A stretch of 40,548 nucleotides of DNA from Clostridia bacterium (GTDB taxonomy: Bacteria > Bacillota_A > Clostridia > Christensenellales > Aristaeellaceae): assembly GCA_017509065.1 (NCBI GenBank), contig JAFWQM010000020.1, positions 1 to 40,548 of the forward strand, in the 5' to 3' direction. The position numbers and the translations under genes were made by a program. The notes beneath the pieces were generated by a model that saw only the letters and a program-made list of their open reading frames with translations, was not told the origin of the DNA and searched no databases. This document shows positions 30,787-38,859 of this stretch, one piece after another; the first letter of the stretch is position 1; every line of letters begins with the position of its first letter.

Positions 30787-31728
30787 ATGTTTGAGGAGAT
30801 CGTCCGCGCCATCGAAGCGCATGCCACAATTATTCTGCATCGCCACACCACCCCGGACGGGGACGCCCTGGGCAGCCAGATCGGGCTGAAGCATCTTATC
30901 CTGGAAAACTATCCCGAAAAGACCGTCTTCACTGTGGGCGATCCCGCCATGCGGTACGGATTCATGGCGGACAGCGTGATGGACGAGATTTCCGATGAAG
31001 CGTATCAGGATGCTCTGGCGATCATCCTGGATACGTCGGGCAGGAATCTGATCAGCGACAGCCGCTATACGCTGGCGAAAACCGCTGCCCGGATCGACCA
31101 TCATCTGTTCGTTGAGCAAATCGCCCAAATCGAAGTGACGGATTCCAGCTTTGAAAGCTGCTGCGGCATGGTCGCTCAGATGGCGCTGGAAAGCGGCTGG
31201 CGGCTGAATCCGATGGCCGCCCAATCCCTGTATACCGGAATGGTGACGGATTCCGGCCGCTTTCGCTATGACTCCACCGGCAAGCGCACGTTCCGCCTGG
31301 CTTCCTTCCTGATGGAACAGCCCATCGACACCGCAGCCATTTACCGCAATCTGTACGCAAGCGATCTGGAACAGATGAAGCTTCGGGCGCGATACGTGGA
31401 AAAAATCCAGTTGACGGAAAAGAACGTCGCGTATATTTATACCACCCGGGACGAGCTGGCCCAAAGCAACGCCGACCTGTTTTCCATCTCCCGGGGAATG
31501 GTGAGCCTGATGAACGACATCAAGGGCGTGGATATCTGGGTAAACTTCACCGAATCGGATAAAGGGGTTTGCTGCGAATTGCGCTCCGGCAAATACAATA
31601 TCAACCCCATCGCGGTCAAGTACGGCGGCGGCGGACATATGAAGGCCAGCGGCGCCACCCTGAAAAACAGGGAGGAGGCAATGGCCATGCTGCTCGACCT
31701 GGACGCGATGATGGAGGAAAGCACATGA
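30787..31728 (+). CDS. DHH/DHHA1 phosphoesterase, NrnA-like (copy 1)
   Basis: A 313-residue member of the DHH superfamily, in the bifunctional oligoribonuclease / pAp phosphatase (NrnA) group. Manganese ligands are in order: ILHRHTTPDGDALGS near residues 18-31, LAIILDTSGRN near 78-88 and RIDHHLFVEQ near 102-111. The distal MVTDSGRFRY loop lies near 150. The C-terminal DHHA1 domain ends with VKYGGGGHMKASGATL near 278-293, which binds the nucleotide phosphate. NrnA enzymes degrade short RNA and 3',5'-pAp in the cytoplasm. The start is preceded by GCGAGGA. Its TGA overlaps the ATG of a second homologue by 4 nt. Confidence 0.9.
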   Translation: MFEEIVRAIEAHATIILHRHTTPDGDALGSQIGLKHLILENYPEKTVFTVGDPAMRYGFMADSVMDEISDEAYQDALAIILDTSGRNLISDSRYTLAKTAARIDHHLFVEQIAQIEVTDSSFESCCGMVAQMALESGWRLNPMAAQSLYTGMVTDSGRFRYDSTGKRTFRLASFLMEQPIDTAAIYRNLYASDLEQMKLRARYVEKIQLTEKNVAYIYTTRDELAQSNADLFSISRGMVSLMNDIKGVDIWVNFTESDKGVCCELRSGKYNINPIAVKYGGGGHMKASGATLKNREEAMAMLLDLDAMMEEST

Positions 31729-32711
31729 ACGAAGAAATCATGCGGGCGATCCTGGAAAAAATCAAGGCGTATCCCAGGATCATGCTGTTCCGCCATACCC
31801 GGATGGACGGGGACTGCGCGGGGGCGTCCAAGGGCCTTAAGGAGCTGATCAAAGCTACCTGGCCGGAAAAGGAAGCGCTGCTCGTGGACGCGCAGCAGTC
31901 CGAATTCCTTTCCTTTCTCGGCCCGGACGACGCGGAAGTGCCGGACGAAGTTTACCGGGGCTCTCTGGGGATCGTGGTGGATACGTCGATTCAGAGCCGG
32001 ATTTCCAATCCAAAGTATTCCCTGTGCAAAGAGATCATCAAAATTGATCACCATATTGAAACGGACGCGTACGGCGGCATCAATTGGGTGGAGCCGGAAC
32101 GATCCTCCACCTGCGAAATGATCGCGGATTTCTGCCGGCTGTTCCGGGACGAACTCACGCTGACAAAGCAGGCCGCGTCCTATCTTTTCATGGGCATGGT
32201 GACGGACTCCGGCCGCTTCCGGTTCGGCGGCGTGAACGGGGAAACCATGCGCCTGGCCGGGCTGATCCTGGACGCAGGGGTGGACACCGAAACGCTGTAC
32301 GCAAACCTCTACCTGCACAGTTACGACACGCTGAAATTCCGCGCCTATGTGTACGATCGCATGGAACGGACGGAAAACGGCGTGGCGTATATCTTCGTGT
32401 CAAAGGAAATGCAGCAGAAATTCGGCCTCAGCACCGAAGCGGCAAGCAATGTGATCTCCTTCCTGGAGAATATCAGGGGCTGCCTGTGCTGGCTGGCGTT
32501 CATTGAAATGGACAGGCCCCAGGAGGGCATCCGCGTGCGCCTGCGCAGCCGGTTCATGACCATCAACCAGGTGGCGGAAAACCACCACGGCGGCGGCCAC
32601 GCCATGGCTTCGGGCGCAACGGTGTACAGCAGAGGCGAAATGGACGTGCTCATCCGTCAGGCCGACGCGGCGGTGAAAGCGTACAAGGAAAGTCATACCG
32701 GCTGGATGTGA
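31725..32711 (+). CDS. DHH/DHHA1 phosphoesterase, NrnA-like (copy 2)
   Basis: A 328-residue paralogue of the preceding gene. All ligand motifs are retained: LFRHTRMDGDCAGAS, IVVDTSIQSRI, IKIDHHIETD, MGMVTDSGRFRFGG and the DHHA1 motif ENHHGGGHAMASGAT. The first motif has Cys-Ala where copy 1 has Ala-Leu, and the C-terminal Gly loop starts NHHGGGH instead of YGGGGH, hinting at a shifted substrate preference. The two proteins are only moderately similar, so the duplication is old. The start at 31725 overlaps the end of copy 1 by 4 nt (ATGA), so they are translationally coupled and may act together as a heteromer. Confidence 0.88.
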   Translation: MNEEIMRAILEKIKAYPRIMLFRHTRMDGDCAGASKGLKELIKATWPEKEALLVDAQQSEFLSFLGPDDAEVPDEVYRGSLGIVVDTSIQSRISNPKYSLCKEIIKIDHHIETDAYGGINWVEPERSSTCEMIADFCRLFRDELTLTKQAASYLFMGMVTDSGRFRFGGVNGETMRLAGLILDAGVDTETLYANLYLHSYDTLKFRAYVYDRMERTENGVAYIFVSKEMQQKFGLSTEAASNVISFLENIRGCLCWLAFIEMDRPQEGIRVRLRSRFMTINQVAENHHGGGHAMASGATVYSRGEMDVLIRQADAAVKAYKESHTGWM

Positions 32712-32806
32712 CAATTGAGGCATCCAAAAGTATCGTTCGGGCGATTGCTCTTTCCGAAATGCCGGCAGTATGCTATTCTGTGACTGCAACAGGAAACTGT
32801 TAGGCG

Positions 32807-32998
32807 CTTATAAGTAAAAGTATTTGTAAAAAGGCAATAGTCTAAAACCTTTATGGTTTTCTCGGAAGGGGGTCTGGGGGATAGACCTCATCCGGCGCTT
32901 CGCGCCACCTTCCCCTGCGAGGGGAAGGCAATCTTTGGCCTCCAAAGAGCGGTTTCCCCCAGAAAACTCCTCCGGTTGTATCCGGGTTAGGAGGGAAC
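32807..32998 (+). repeat. Family A intergenic repeat, copy 3 (long form)
   Basis: The fullest copy, about 190 bp. It starts CTTATAAGTAAAAGTATTTG, continues CAATAGTCTAAAACCTTTATGG, and has the outer stem CTGGGGGA ... TTTCCCCCAG around the two internal hairpins. It ends GGTTAGGAGGGA, which is the ribosome binding site of the DUF4003 gene starting 6 nt later. It differs from the copy at 34011 by scattered substitutions only. Confidence 0.9.
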
Positions 32999-33001
32999 GA
33001 C

Positions 33002-33988
33002 ATGAAAGCGGAACTGCAAACACTGTGCGACAGCTTTATTATCAACCGGGACGCCGTGCGCGACGCGTTCAAATGGGACAGCCATTACATTCATCCCGTC
33101 TGCGCGAACCTGTTCTGCGCCTACGGAAGGACAGCGGATACGGAAGAACTGAAGCGCTGCAAAAAGATCATCGAAAGCCAGACCGGTATTTTTTCCAATT
33201 TCCGGGGCAACATCCGCCCTGCCCTCGCCGCGATGCTTGCGCTGAGCGACCGGCCGGAGGAGAAAATGGCCCAGGCGCTGGAAAACTACAGCATGCTGAA
33301 ACAGGAATTCTGGAGTTCCGAATACCTTGCGCTGGTAGCTTTCCTGCTTACAGACCTTGCGGACAGGAACCGGGTGGAGGAAAAAGCCGGGCGCGGTAAA
33401 GTGATTTACAAGCGGATGCAGAAAGAGCATCCTTTCCTGACATCCTCCGAGGACAGCGTGTTCGCCGTGCTGATGGCCTTTGCCGAAAAGAGCGACGACG
33501 ACCTGATCATTGACATGGAAGCCTGCTACAAAGCGCTGAGGGAACGCTTTTCTTCCAGCAACGATGTGCAGACCGTGTCCCATATCCTGGCGCTGTCCGA
33601 CGGCGCGCCGGAGGAAAAGGCCGGTCGCGTGATCGAGCTTTATAACGCCCTTCGGGACGCTGGTGTGAAATACGGCAGATATCATGAACTGAGCACCCTG
33701 GCCGCGCTGTCCGTCACGGGCGTCGGCATTCCCGACCTGGTGCGGGACATTCAGGAAGTCAGCGATTTCCTGAAAGGGCAAAAAGGGTATGGCGGCGTGT
33801 TCGGCATCGAAGCCAAAACGCGCGCAATGCACGCTGCTCTGCTGGTGTCCGACCTGTACACCAACCGCGATCAGGCCAATACCGCCGCCATGACCAGCAC
33901 CCTGGTGCAGATCATCGCCCAGGAAATGGCCATGTGCGCCGTCACCGCTTCAGTCGCTTCGTCAAGCGCCACGTCGGGGAGTCATTGA
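33002..33988 (+). CDS. DUF4003 family protein
   Basis: A 328-residue, mainly helical cytoplasmic protein of the DUF4003 family. Recognisable stretches are FKWDSHYIHPVCANLF near residues 23-38, LSDRPEEKMAQALENYSMLKQEFWSSEYLALVAFLL near 80-115, and MQKEHPFLTSSEDSVFAVLMAF near 139-160. The repeated 'LALSDGAPEEKAGRVIELYNALRDAG ... GRYHELSTLAALSV' module follows near 197-240. It closes with a hydrophobic Ala-rich tail. No enzymatic motif is known to me and the function is unknown. It starts directly behind family A copy 3, which supplies AGGAGG. The stop is followed by family A copy 4. Confidence 0.85.
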   Translation: MKAELQTLCDSFIINRDAVRDAFKWDSHYIHPVCANLFCAYGRTADTEELKRCKKIIESQTGIFSNFRGNIRPALAAMLALSDRPEEKMAQALENYSMLKQEFWSSEYLALVAFLLTDLADRNRVEEKAGRGKVIYKRMQKEHPFLTSSEDSVFAVLMAFAEKSDDDLIIDMEACYKALRERFSSSNDVQTVSHILALSDGAPEEKAGRVIELYNALRDAGVKYGRYHELSTLAALSVTGVGIPDLVRDIQEVSDFLKGQKGYGGVFGIEAKTRAMHAALLVSDLYTNRDQANTAAMTSTLVQIIAQEMAMCAVTASVASSSATSGSH

Positions 33989-34010
33989 GCGTGGGAAGAG
34001 GGATTAGACT

Positions 34011-34198
34011 CTTATAAGCAAAAGTATTCGCAAAATGATAAAAAGTCTGAAAACCTTATGGCTTTCTCGGAAGGGGAGCTGGGGGATAGACCTCATCCGG
34101 CGCTTCGCGCCACCTTCCCCTGCGAGGGGAAGGCAATCTTTGGCCACCAAAGAGCGGTTTCCCCCAGAAAACTCCTCCGGTTTATCCGGGTTAGGAAA
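34011..34198 (+). repeat. Family A intergenic repeat, copy 4 (long form)
   Basis: Starts CTTATAAGCAAAAGTATTCG and carries the same outer stem and internal hairpins as copies 2 and 3. It ends in GGGTTAGGAAATAGG. Here the terminal AGGAGG is degraded to AGGAAA, and the next gene uses its own GAGGTGAT site 17 nt further on. It lies only about 1 kb from copy 3, so the DUF4003 gene is flanked by two direct repeats that could recombine. Confidence 0.9.
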
Positions 34199-34226
34199 TA
34201 GGAATTAGAGTATCGAGGTGATATTT

Positions 34227-34520
34227 ATGCGCTGCGGATGTCCGCGCTGCAATACGGAGAGCTATATGGTGCATTCCGAACGGGACAACTGCTGCGTGTG
34301 TCCCGAATGCCTGTACCGGTGTTACGCCTGCCAGGGCGACGGCCAGGCCCTGAGCCGGGAGGCCATTCTGGCGCTGAAAAACGAAACGCCCGGAAAACAG
34401 GCTTTTTTCCTGCGCCAGCGCGCCGCGGAGGACGCTTCCGATCAGGTGGAGGACCCGGGCCTTCAGTCCATCCGGAAGCGGGATGAAGCGCTTTGGGACA
34501 CGGAAGGGTGGAATGACTGA
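34227..34520 (+). CDS. Small Cys-rich (zinc-ribbon-like) protein
   Basis: A 97-residue protein with nine cysteines in its first 35 residues: RCGCPRC at 2-8 and NCCVCPECLYRCYACQ at 21-36. Three Cys-x-x-Cys pairs (5/8, 25/28, 32/35) could form one or two zinc ribbons or rubredoxin-like knuckles. The remainder is a charged helical tail (REAILALKNETPGKQAFFLRQRAAED). I do not recognise the family. A nucleic-acid or protein adaptor role would be a guess. GAGG ends 8 nt before the ATG at 34227. The thioesterase gene starts 2 nt after its stop codon, so they are co-transcribed. Confidence 0.72.
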   Translation: MRCGCPRCNTESYMVHSERDNCCVCPECLYRCYACQGDGQALSREAILALKNETPGKQAFFLRQRAAEDASDQVEDPGLQSIRKRDEALWDTEGWND

Positions 34521-34522
34521 CG

Positions 34523-34951
34523 ATGAAGCCTTATATCCACAAAGTTCAGTATTACGAAACGGACATGATGGGGGTGGCGCACCACAGCAACTATGTCCGC
34601 TGGATGGAGGAAGCCCGCATCGACTTCATGGACCAACTGGGTTTTCCCTACGCGGAGATGGAGGAAAAGGGCGTTGTTTCCCCGGTCATGTCCGTTTCCT
34701 GCAAGTATCTGAAGCCCTGCGTTTTCGGCGATGAAGTGGAAATTGCCGTGCTGCCCGCTTCCTTTAACGGCGTTGTGCTGGCGATCCGCTATGAAATGCG
34801 CGCAAAAAAGACCGGGGAGCAGGTGTGCTCGGCCCGGTCTGAACATGTGTTTCTGAACCGCGAAGGGCATTTTGTCCGCGTGAAGCGGGCCATGCCGGAT
34901 TTCTGTGAAGCCATTTCTGCCATGATTCCTCGGGAGGAACCCCAGGATTAG
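34523..34951 (+). CDS. Acyl-CoA thioesterase, 4HBT / YbgC-FadM type
   Basis: A 142-residue hot-dog-fold thioesterase. The N-terminal signature YYETDMMGVAHHSNYVRWMEEARIDFM (residues 10-36) holds the catalytic Asp and the HxNY segment typical of the 4-hydroxybenzoyl-CoA thioesterase/YbgC group. VVSPVMSVSCKYLKPCVFGDEVEI and ARSEHVFLNREGH complete the fold. It probably hydrolyses short or medium acyl-CoA; the precise substrate is unknown. It follows the Cys-rich gene after 2 nt. Its stop codon overlaps by 4 nt the end of the convergent minus-strand membrane protein gene. Confidence 0.9.
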   Translation: MKPYIHKVQYYETDMMGVAHHSNYVRWMEEARIDFMDQLGFPYAEMEEKGVVSPVMSVSCKYLKPCVFGDEVEIAVLPASFNGVVLAIRYEMRAKKTGEQVCSARSEHVFLNREGHFVRVKRAMPDFCEAISAMIPREEPQD

Positions 34952-35430
34952 CGTGGCAGCGCGTTTTGCAGCTCGGTCAGGTGGTTCTGCAGCAGCGTGC
35001 GGGCGTCGAGCGTGGATGTGGTGGAGAGCTGGATCAGGCTTTCGATCGTATCCAGATCGGCGTACAGCGTGGTAAAATAATCGGCGCTCACCAGTCTGCC
35101 GCCTTCGCCGCCGGCGAGGGAAATGCTGAAGCCGTTGAGCTGTTCTATGTAGTAAACGTACTGCCTGACGCGGGCGAGCCGCGCGGAGGCGTTGGAAGTG
35201 ACAATGCTGCCGAGCTTGCCGATTTCATCGAGCGCGGAAGCGGAAGCACTGTACATGCGCTGCCTGATCTGGCTCTGCACCTTTCCCTGGTAATCCATAT
35301 TCCGCAGGGCGAAAAAGCCCAGCACCAAGCTCAGGATCAACAGAACAGCGCAGACGACCAGCAGCGCGCTCCGCTGTGTTTTCAGGTTTTCGTTCGTCAT
35401 CTGGAAGCGCGGCGTTACTTTCCGATACAT
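34948..35430 (-). CDS. Single-TM protein, four-helix-bundle-like extracytoplasmic part
   Basis: A 160-residue protein with one membrane helix (ALLVVCAVLLILSLVLGFFAL, about 22-42). A predominantly helical extracytoplasmic part follows (RMYSASASALDEIGKLGSIVTSNASARLARVRQYVYYIEQLNG, then TLYADLDTIESLIQLSTTSTLDARTLLQNHL). The pattern looks like the sensor part of a four-helix-bundle receptor, but no signalling domain follows. I do not recognise the family. GAAGGTGA lies 5-6 nt before the ATG. Confidence 0.7.
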   Translation of the reverse strand: MYRKVTPRFQMTNENLKTQRSALLVVCAVLLILSLVLGFFALRNMDYQGKVQSQIRQRMYSASASALDEIGKLGSIVTSNASARLARVRQYVYYIEQLNGFSISLAGGEGGRLVSADYFTTLYADLDTIESLIQLSTTSTLDARTLLQNHLTELQNALPR

Positions 35431-35517
35431 CGTGTTTCACCTTCTTCAGTTTTTCAAAGTGGGGAACAGCGTCCTGTTTTGCGCGTATTTTAAATGTGAA
35501 GTGGGCGCTGCGAACCT

Positions 35518-35547
35518 ATTATAACACACTTTCCCCGGCTTCGTAAA
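35518..35547 (-). promoter_or_regulatory. Promoter of the minus-strand single-TM gene
   Basis: On the minus strand TTTACG (35547-35542) and a perfect TATAAT (35523-35518) are separated by 18 nt, about 90 nt before the start codon at 35430. The divergent ABC operon starts from the same AT-rich intergenic region, but its own -35/-10 pair is less clear. Confidence 0.55.
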
Positions 35548-35677
35548 GTGATTCGACAAAACTGGTGCTGGTTCGCACTTATGTTGGCCGGACTTTACAG
35601 TTTGTTCATTTTTTATTTAGATATTGATGGTAAAATAATTACGCTTTTTCGGATAGTAAAAAGCGGGAGGAACATTG

Positions 35678-36610
35678 ATGATTTCTTTTGAACATGTGTC
35701 CAAGCGGTACGGCGCGCTGAATGCCCTGCAGGACGTGACCTTTACGGTGCCCAAGGGCCAGGTGATGGGCTTGCTTGGACAGAATGGCGCCGGCAAGACG
35801 ACCATGATGAACATCATGACCGGGTGCCTGGCTCCGACGTCGGGCCGCGTTTCCATCGGCGGGAACGATCTGCTGCTTAAGCCGCGGGAAGCAAAGCGGA
35901 TGATCGGTTATTTGCCCGAGGCCGTTCCGGTTTACAGTGAAATGACGGTTCGCGCTTATCTTATCTTTGCGTGCGAATTAAAGGATGTTGAGAAAAGGGC
36001 AATTGCGGAGCACGTTGAAAACGTGGCGGAAAAGACAGGTCTTTCCGACGTGCTGGACAGGAAGATCGGCAATCTGTCCAAAGGCTACCGGCAGCGCGCC
36101 GGCGTCGCGCAGGCGCTGTGCGGCACGCCCGAGGTGATTGTCCTGGACGAGCCCACCGCGGGCCTCGATCCAAAGCAGAACAGCGAAATGCGACAGCTGA
36201 TCCTTTCCCTCGCAGGAGAGCATACGATACTCTTTTCTTCCCATATTCTCAGCGAAGTGCAGGCCGTGTGCGACCGGGTGATTATTCTGCATCACGGCAG
36301 GATCATCTGCGACAGCGCGCTTCACGAATTGCAGAATGAGGAACACAGACTGCGGGTGGTGATCGACTGCAGGGAGGAAAAAATTCTGCCTGCGCTTCGG
36401 CAGCTGCAAAGCGTCCGGCGGGTAGAAAGCGAAAAAAACGCCGACCCCGACGTGACCCAGGCAGTGCTGACGGCGGAGAACAACGGGCTGGTGGAGCGCG
36501 AGCTGTTTACGCTGCTTTCCGCCCTGCAGATCCCGCTGCTGCGCCTTTCGCCTGTGGAGGACAGCCTGGAGAATGTATTCCTGCGGGCTACGATGGATGA
36601 AACGGTCTGA
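35678..36610 (+). CDS. ABC transporter ATPase, GldA-like
   Basis: A 310-residue ABC ATPase of the GldA / ABC-2 exporter group. Walker A is GQNGAGKTT at 34-42, the Q-loop region is GYLPEAVPVYSEMTV, the signature is NLSKGYRQR, and Walker B is VIVLDEPTAGLDP. The H-loop follows in LFSSHILSEV. The extra C-terminal domain of about 80 residues ends VEDSLENVFLRATMDE, as in GldA. It drives the paired permease. The ATG at 35678 follows GGGAGG by 7 nt; a TTG directly in front is less likely. First gene of a four-gene operon. Confidence 0.93.
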   Translation: MISFEHVSKRYGALNALQDVTFTVPKGQVMGLLGQNGAGKTTMMNIMTGCLAPTSGRVSIGGNDLLLKPREAKRMIGYLPEAVPVYSEMTVRAYLIFACELKDVEKRAIAEHVENVAEKTGLSDVLDRKIGNLSKGYRQRAGVAQALCGTPEVIVLDEPTAGLDPKQNSEMRQLILSLAGEHTILFSSHILSEVQAVCDRVIILHHGRIICDSALHELQNEEHRLRVVIDCREEKILPALRQLQSVRRVESEKNADPDVTQAVLTAENNGLVERELFTLLSALQIPLLRLSPVEDSLENVFLRATMDETV

Positions 36611-36672
36611 CCTAAGCGCGGAGAGAAGCGCTTGTTTCCGGGCGTCAATCCCCGCTGAATATGGAGGTTTTT

Positions 36673-37383
36673 ATGTTCGCCATTTACAGGCGTGAGATGC
36701 AAAGTTATTATTACACTTCAGCTGCTTATGTATTTCTGGGCGTGTTTTTGAGCATTGGCAGCGTTTTTTTCGGCATTACCAATCTGGCGGCGCGTTCGAG
36801 CAACATGATGGCGCTGCTGGCTGAGCTCAGCTATCTGTGGATGATCCTGTCGCCGCTCCTGACCATGCGTCTCATCGCGGGCGAGCGGCAGCGGAACACG
36901 GATCAGATGCTGCTGGCTTCGCCCTGCTCCATGAGCGGGATCGTGATTGGAAAATACCTGGCCGCCTGCTCGGTACTTCTAACGGCGGTCGCGTGCAGCC
37001 TGATGTACGCGTGCGTTGTAGCGGTGTACGGAAAACTGTACGCTCTGGAAACCGCGGTGGGTTACCTGGGCCTGGTGCTGCAGGGCTGCGCTTTTATCGC
37101 GCTCGACCTGTTTGTGTCCTGCTTCGCCAAGAGCCAGGTGACGGCGGTTGTGCTGGGCATCGGCGTCAATCTGCTCGTATGGATGGCTGACCTGCTGGCG
37201 TCCGCCGTGACGATCGAGCAGGTCAGCCGGGCGCTGACGTTTATCAGCCTGTATGAGAGGTTCGCTCCGTTTGTGCGCGGCCAGTTGAGCCTGAGCAATA
37301 CGGTGTTCTATCTGCTGTTCATCGTTGTGATGATTTTCTTGAGCGTGCGGGCGATGGATGCCCGCCGGTGGAGCGAGGCGTGA
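36673..37383 (+). CDS. ABC-2 type permease, GldF-like
   Basis: A 236-residue membrane protein with six hydrophobic segments. The N-terminus (FAIYRREMQSYYYTSAAYVFLGVFLSIGSVFF) and the SPLLTMRLIAGERQRNTDQMLLASPCSMSGIVIGKYLA stretch are typical of GldF and related ABC-2 permeases. The ATG at 36673 follows GGAGG by 4-5 nt and is preferred to an ATG 4 codons upstream that precedes the ribosome site. It should form the channel for the GldA-like ATPase. The next gene starts 5 nt after its stop. Confidence 0.92.
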   Translation: MFAIYRREMQSYYYTSAAYVFLGVFLSIGSVFFGITNLAARSSNMMALLAELSYLWMILSPLLTMRLIAGERQRNTDQMLLASPCSMSGIVIGKYLAACSVLLTAVACSLMYACVVAVYGKLYALETAVGYLGLVLQGCAFIALDLFVSCFAKSQVTAVVLGIGVNLLVWMADLLASAVTIEQVSRALTFISLYERFAPFVRGQLSLSNTVFYLLFIVVMIFLSVRAMDARRWSEA

Positions 37384-37388
37384 TCAGC

Positions 37389-38858
37389 ATGAAACAGAAA
37401 AATAGTCTGTGGACAAAAATAAAAAACAACCGGAAACTGCGCTGCGGCGGGTTTTCCGTTTTGCTGACCGCGGTCGTGATCGCGCTGATCGTGCTTTTGT
37501 CAGCGCTGTTTGACGGGCTGGAGGACCGCTTTGCCCTGCAGGTGGACTGTTCTTTCAACGAAGCGACCACCCAGGGCGAAGTTACCAGGGAAGTGCTGGC
37601 GCAGCTCGACAAGGATGTGGAGCTCTATACAGTCATACCGGCTTCCGGCGGAAATGAGGACCTGCTTTCTCTTGTGAAACGCTATGAAGTGGCCTCGGAC
37701 CGCGTGACGGTGATCAAGGAAAACCTGCTGGGCGATCCTCTTTTGCGTAACGCGTTCACCGACGCGACAGGAAACAGAACCGTGACGGACGACTGCCTCA
37801 TCGTTTACTGCCCGGATACGGGTCTGTCGCGCATCCTGACAAATGAAGATTATTATTATCGCGCTTATAATATGGAAACCGGATACTATGACCAGATTCT
37901 GGTTTCCTATGAGAAAATCATCACGGAAGCTATTTGTTTCGTGATCCAGGACAGTATACCCTGTATCCAGATCCTGTCCGGCCATCGGGAAAAGACTCAG
38001 GATCAGACCGCGTTCCTCGAACAGATCCTGAATGAAGCCAACTATCAGGTCGTTCGTGTGAATCTTGCGACGGGGGATACGCTGAACCCCGAAAACCCGC
38101 TGATGCTGCTGTCTCCTCAGTATGACCTAACGGACGAAGAACTGAACGCTTTGGTTGAATTCGCGAAAGCAGGCGGCGACTTTTTCATCACCTCGGAATT
38201 CGGCGATCCGCTGAACCTGGAAAACTTCAACGCGCTGCTGCGTTCTTACGGTATCGAAGCGCTGCCCGGCCTGACGATCGCGAATGAGAAAGAAACAAAC
38301 AGCTATTATTCCAATTATCCCGTGATCCTGATGCCCTATTTGCAGGATACGGATATCACCCATTCGCTTTTGTCCGCGGGAGAAAGCATCATCATGGTCA
38401 CGGAAGCGCGGTCCTACCGTCTGTCGGATCCACAGCCGGACGGCGTGATGGCGTATCCTTTGCTGATCACCGGGGAAGCCTATATTCGCAGGACATCTGA
38501 CGACGGCACTTCCATCCTCTGGCACGAGGATGACCCCGAGGGCAAATTCCCCGTTTCCGTATGGTCGGACAAGATGTACGAAAACGGCGTCACCTCGCAT
38601 ATGTTTGTGATAGGCGACAGCAATGTGTTCCTGGAGTACTGGATGCAGCTGAACACTTCTTCCAACGCCTTCATGCTGCAAATCATCCGTTCGCTCCAGG
38701 AGCGGGAGCCGATCAGCCTGAACATCTCTCCAAAAGCGGCCCAGCGCGAACGCCTGAGCATGGGCGATATCAAGCCCGCTGTGATCGTGATCGTCATGCT
38801 CCCGCTCCTCATCCTCCTTGGCGCGCTGCTGGTGCTGATTCCGAGAAAGAACCTCTGA
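37389..38858 (+). CDS. GldG-like ABC transporter auxiliary protein
   Basis: A 489-residue protein with an N-terminal membrane helix (about 22-43, FSVLLTAVVIALIVLLSALF) and a large extracytoplasmic region. A C-terminal helix lies near 465-485 (PAVIVIVMLPLLILLGALLVLI). The middle contains the ABC_transp_aux/GldG pattern: KDVELYTVIPASGGNEDLLSLVKRYEVASDRV, LIVYCPDTGLSRIL, CIQILSGHREKTQDQTAFLEQIL, and FAKAGGDFFITSEFGDPLNLENFNALLRSYGI. GldG proteins of Bacteroidota partner GldA and GldF; relatives occur in Clostridia without gliding. Five nt separate it from the permease, and 1 nt separates its stop from the DUF4340 gene. Confidence 0.9.
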   Translation: MKQKNSLWTKIKNNRKLRCGGFSVLLTAVVIALIVLLSALFDGLEDRFALQVDCSFNEATTQGEVTREVLAQLDKDVELYTVIPASGGNEDLLSLVKRYEVASDRVTVIKENLLGDPLLRNAFTDATGNRTVTDDCLIVYCPDTGLSRILTNEDYYYRAYNMETGYYDQILVSYEKIITEAICFVIQDSIPCIQILSGHREKTQDQTAFLEQILNEANYQVVRVNLATGDTLNPENPLMLLSPQYDLTDEELNALVEFAKAGGDFFITSEFGDPLNLENFNALLRSYGIEALPGLTIANEKETNSYYSNYPVILMPYLQDTDITHSLLSAGESIIMVTEARSYRLSDPQPDGVMAYPLLITGEAYIRRTSDDGTSILWHEDDPEGKFPVSVWSDKMYENGVTSHMFVIGDSNVFLEYWMQLNTSSNAFMLQIIRSLQEREPISLNISPKAAQRERLSMGDIKPAVIVIVMLPLLILLGALLVLIPRKNL

Positions 38859-38859
38859 G

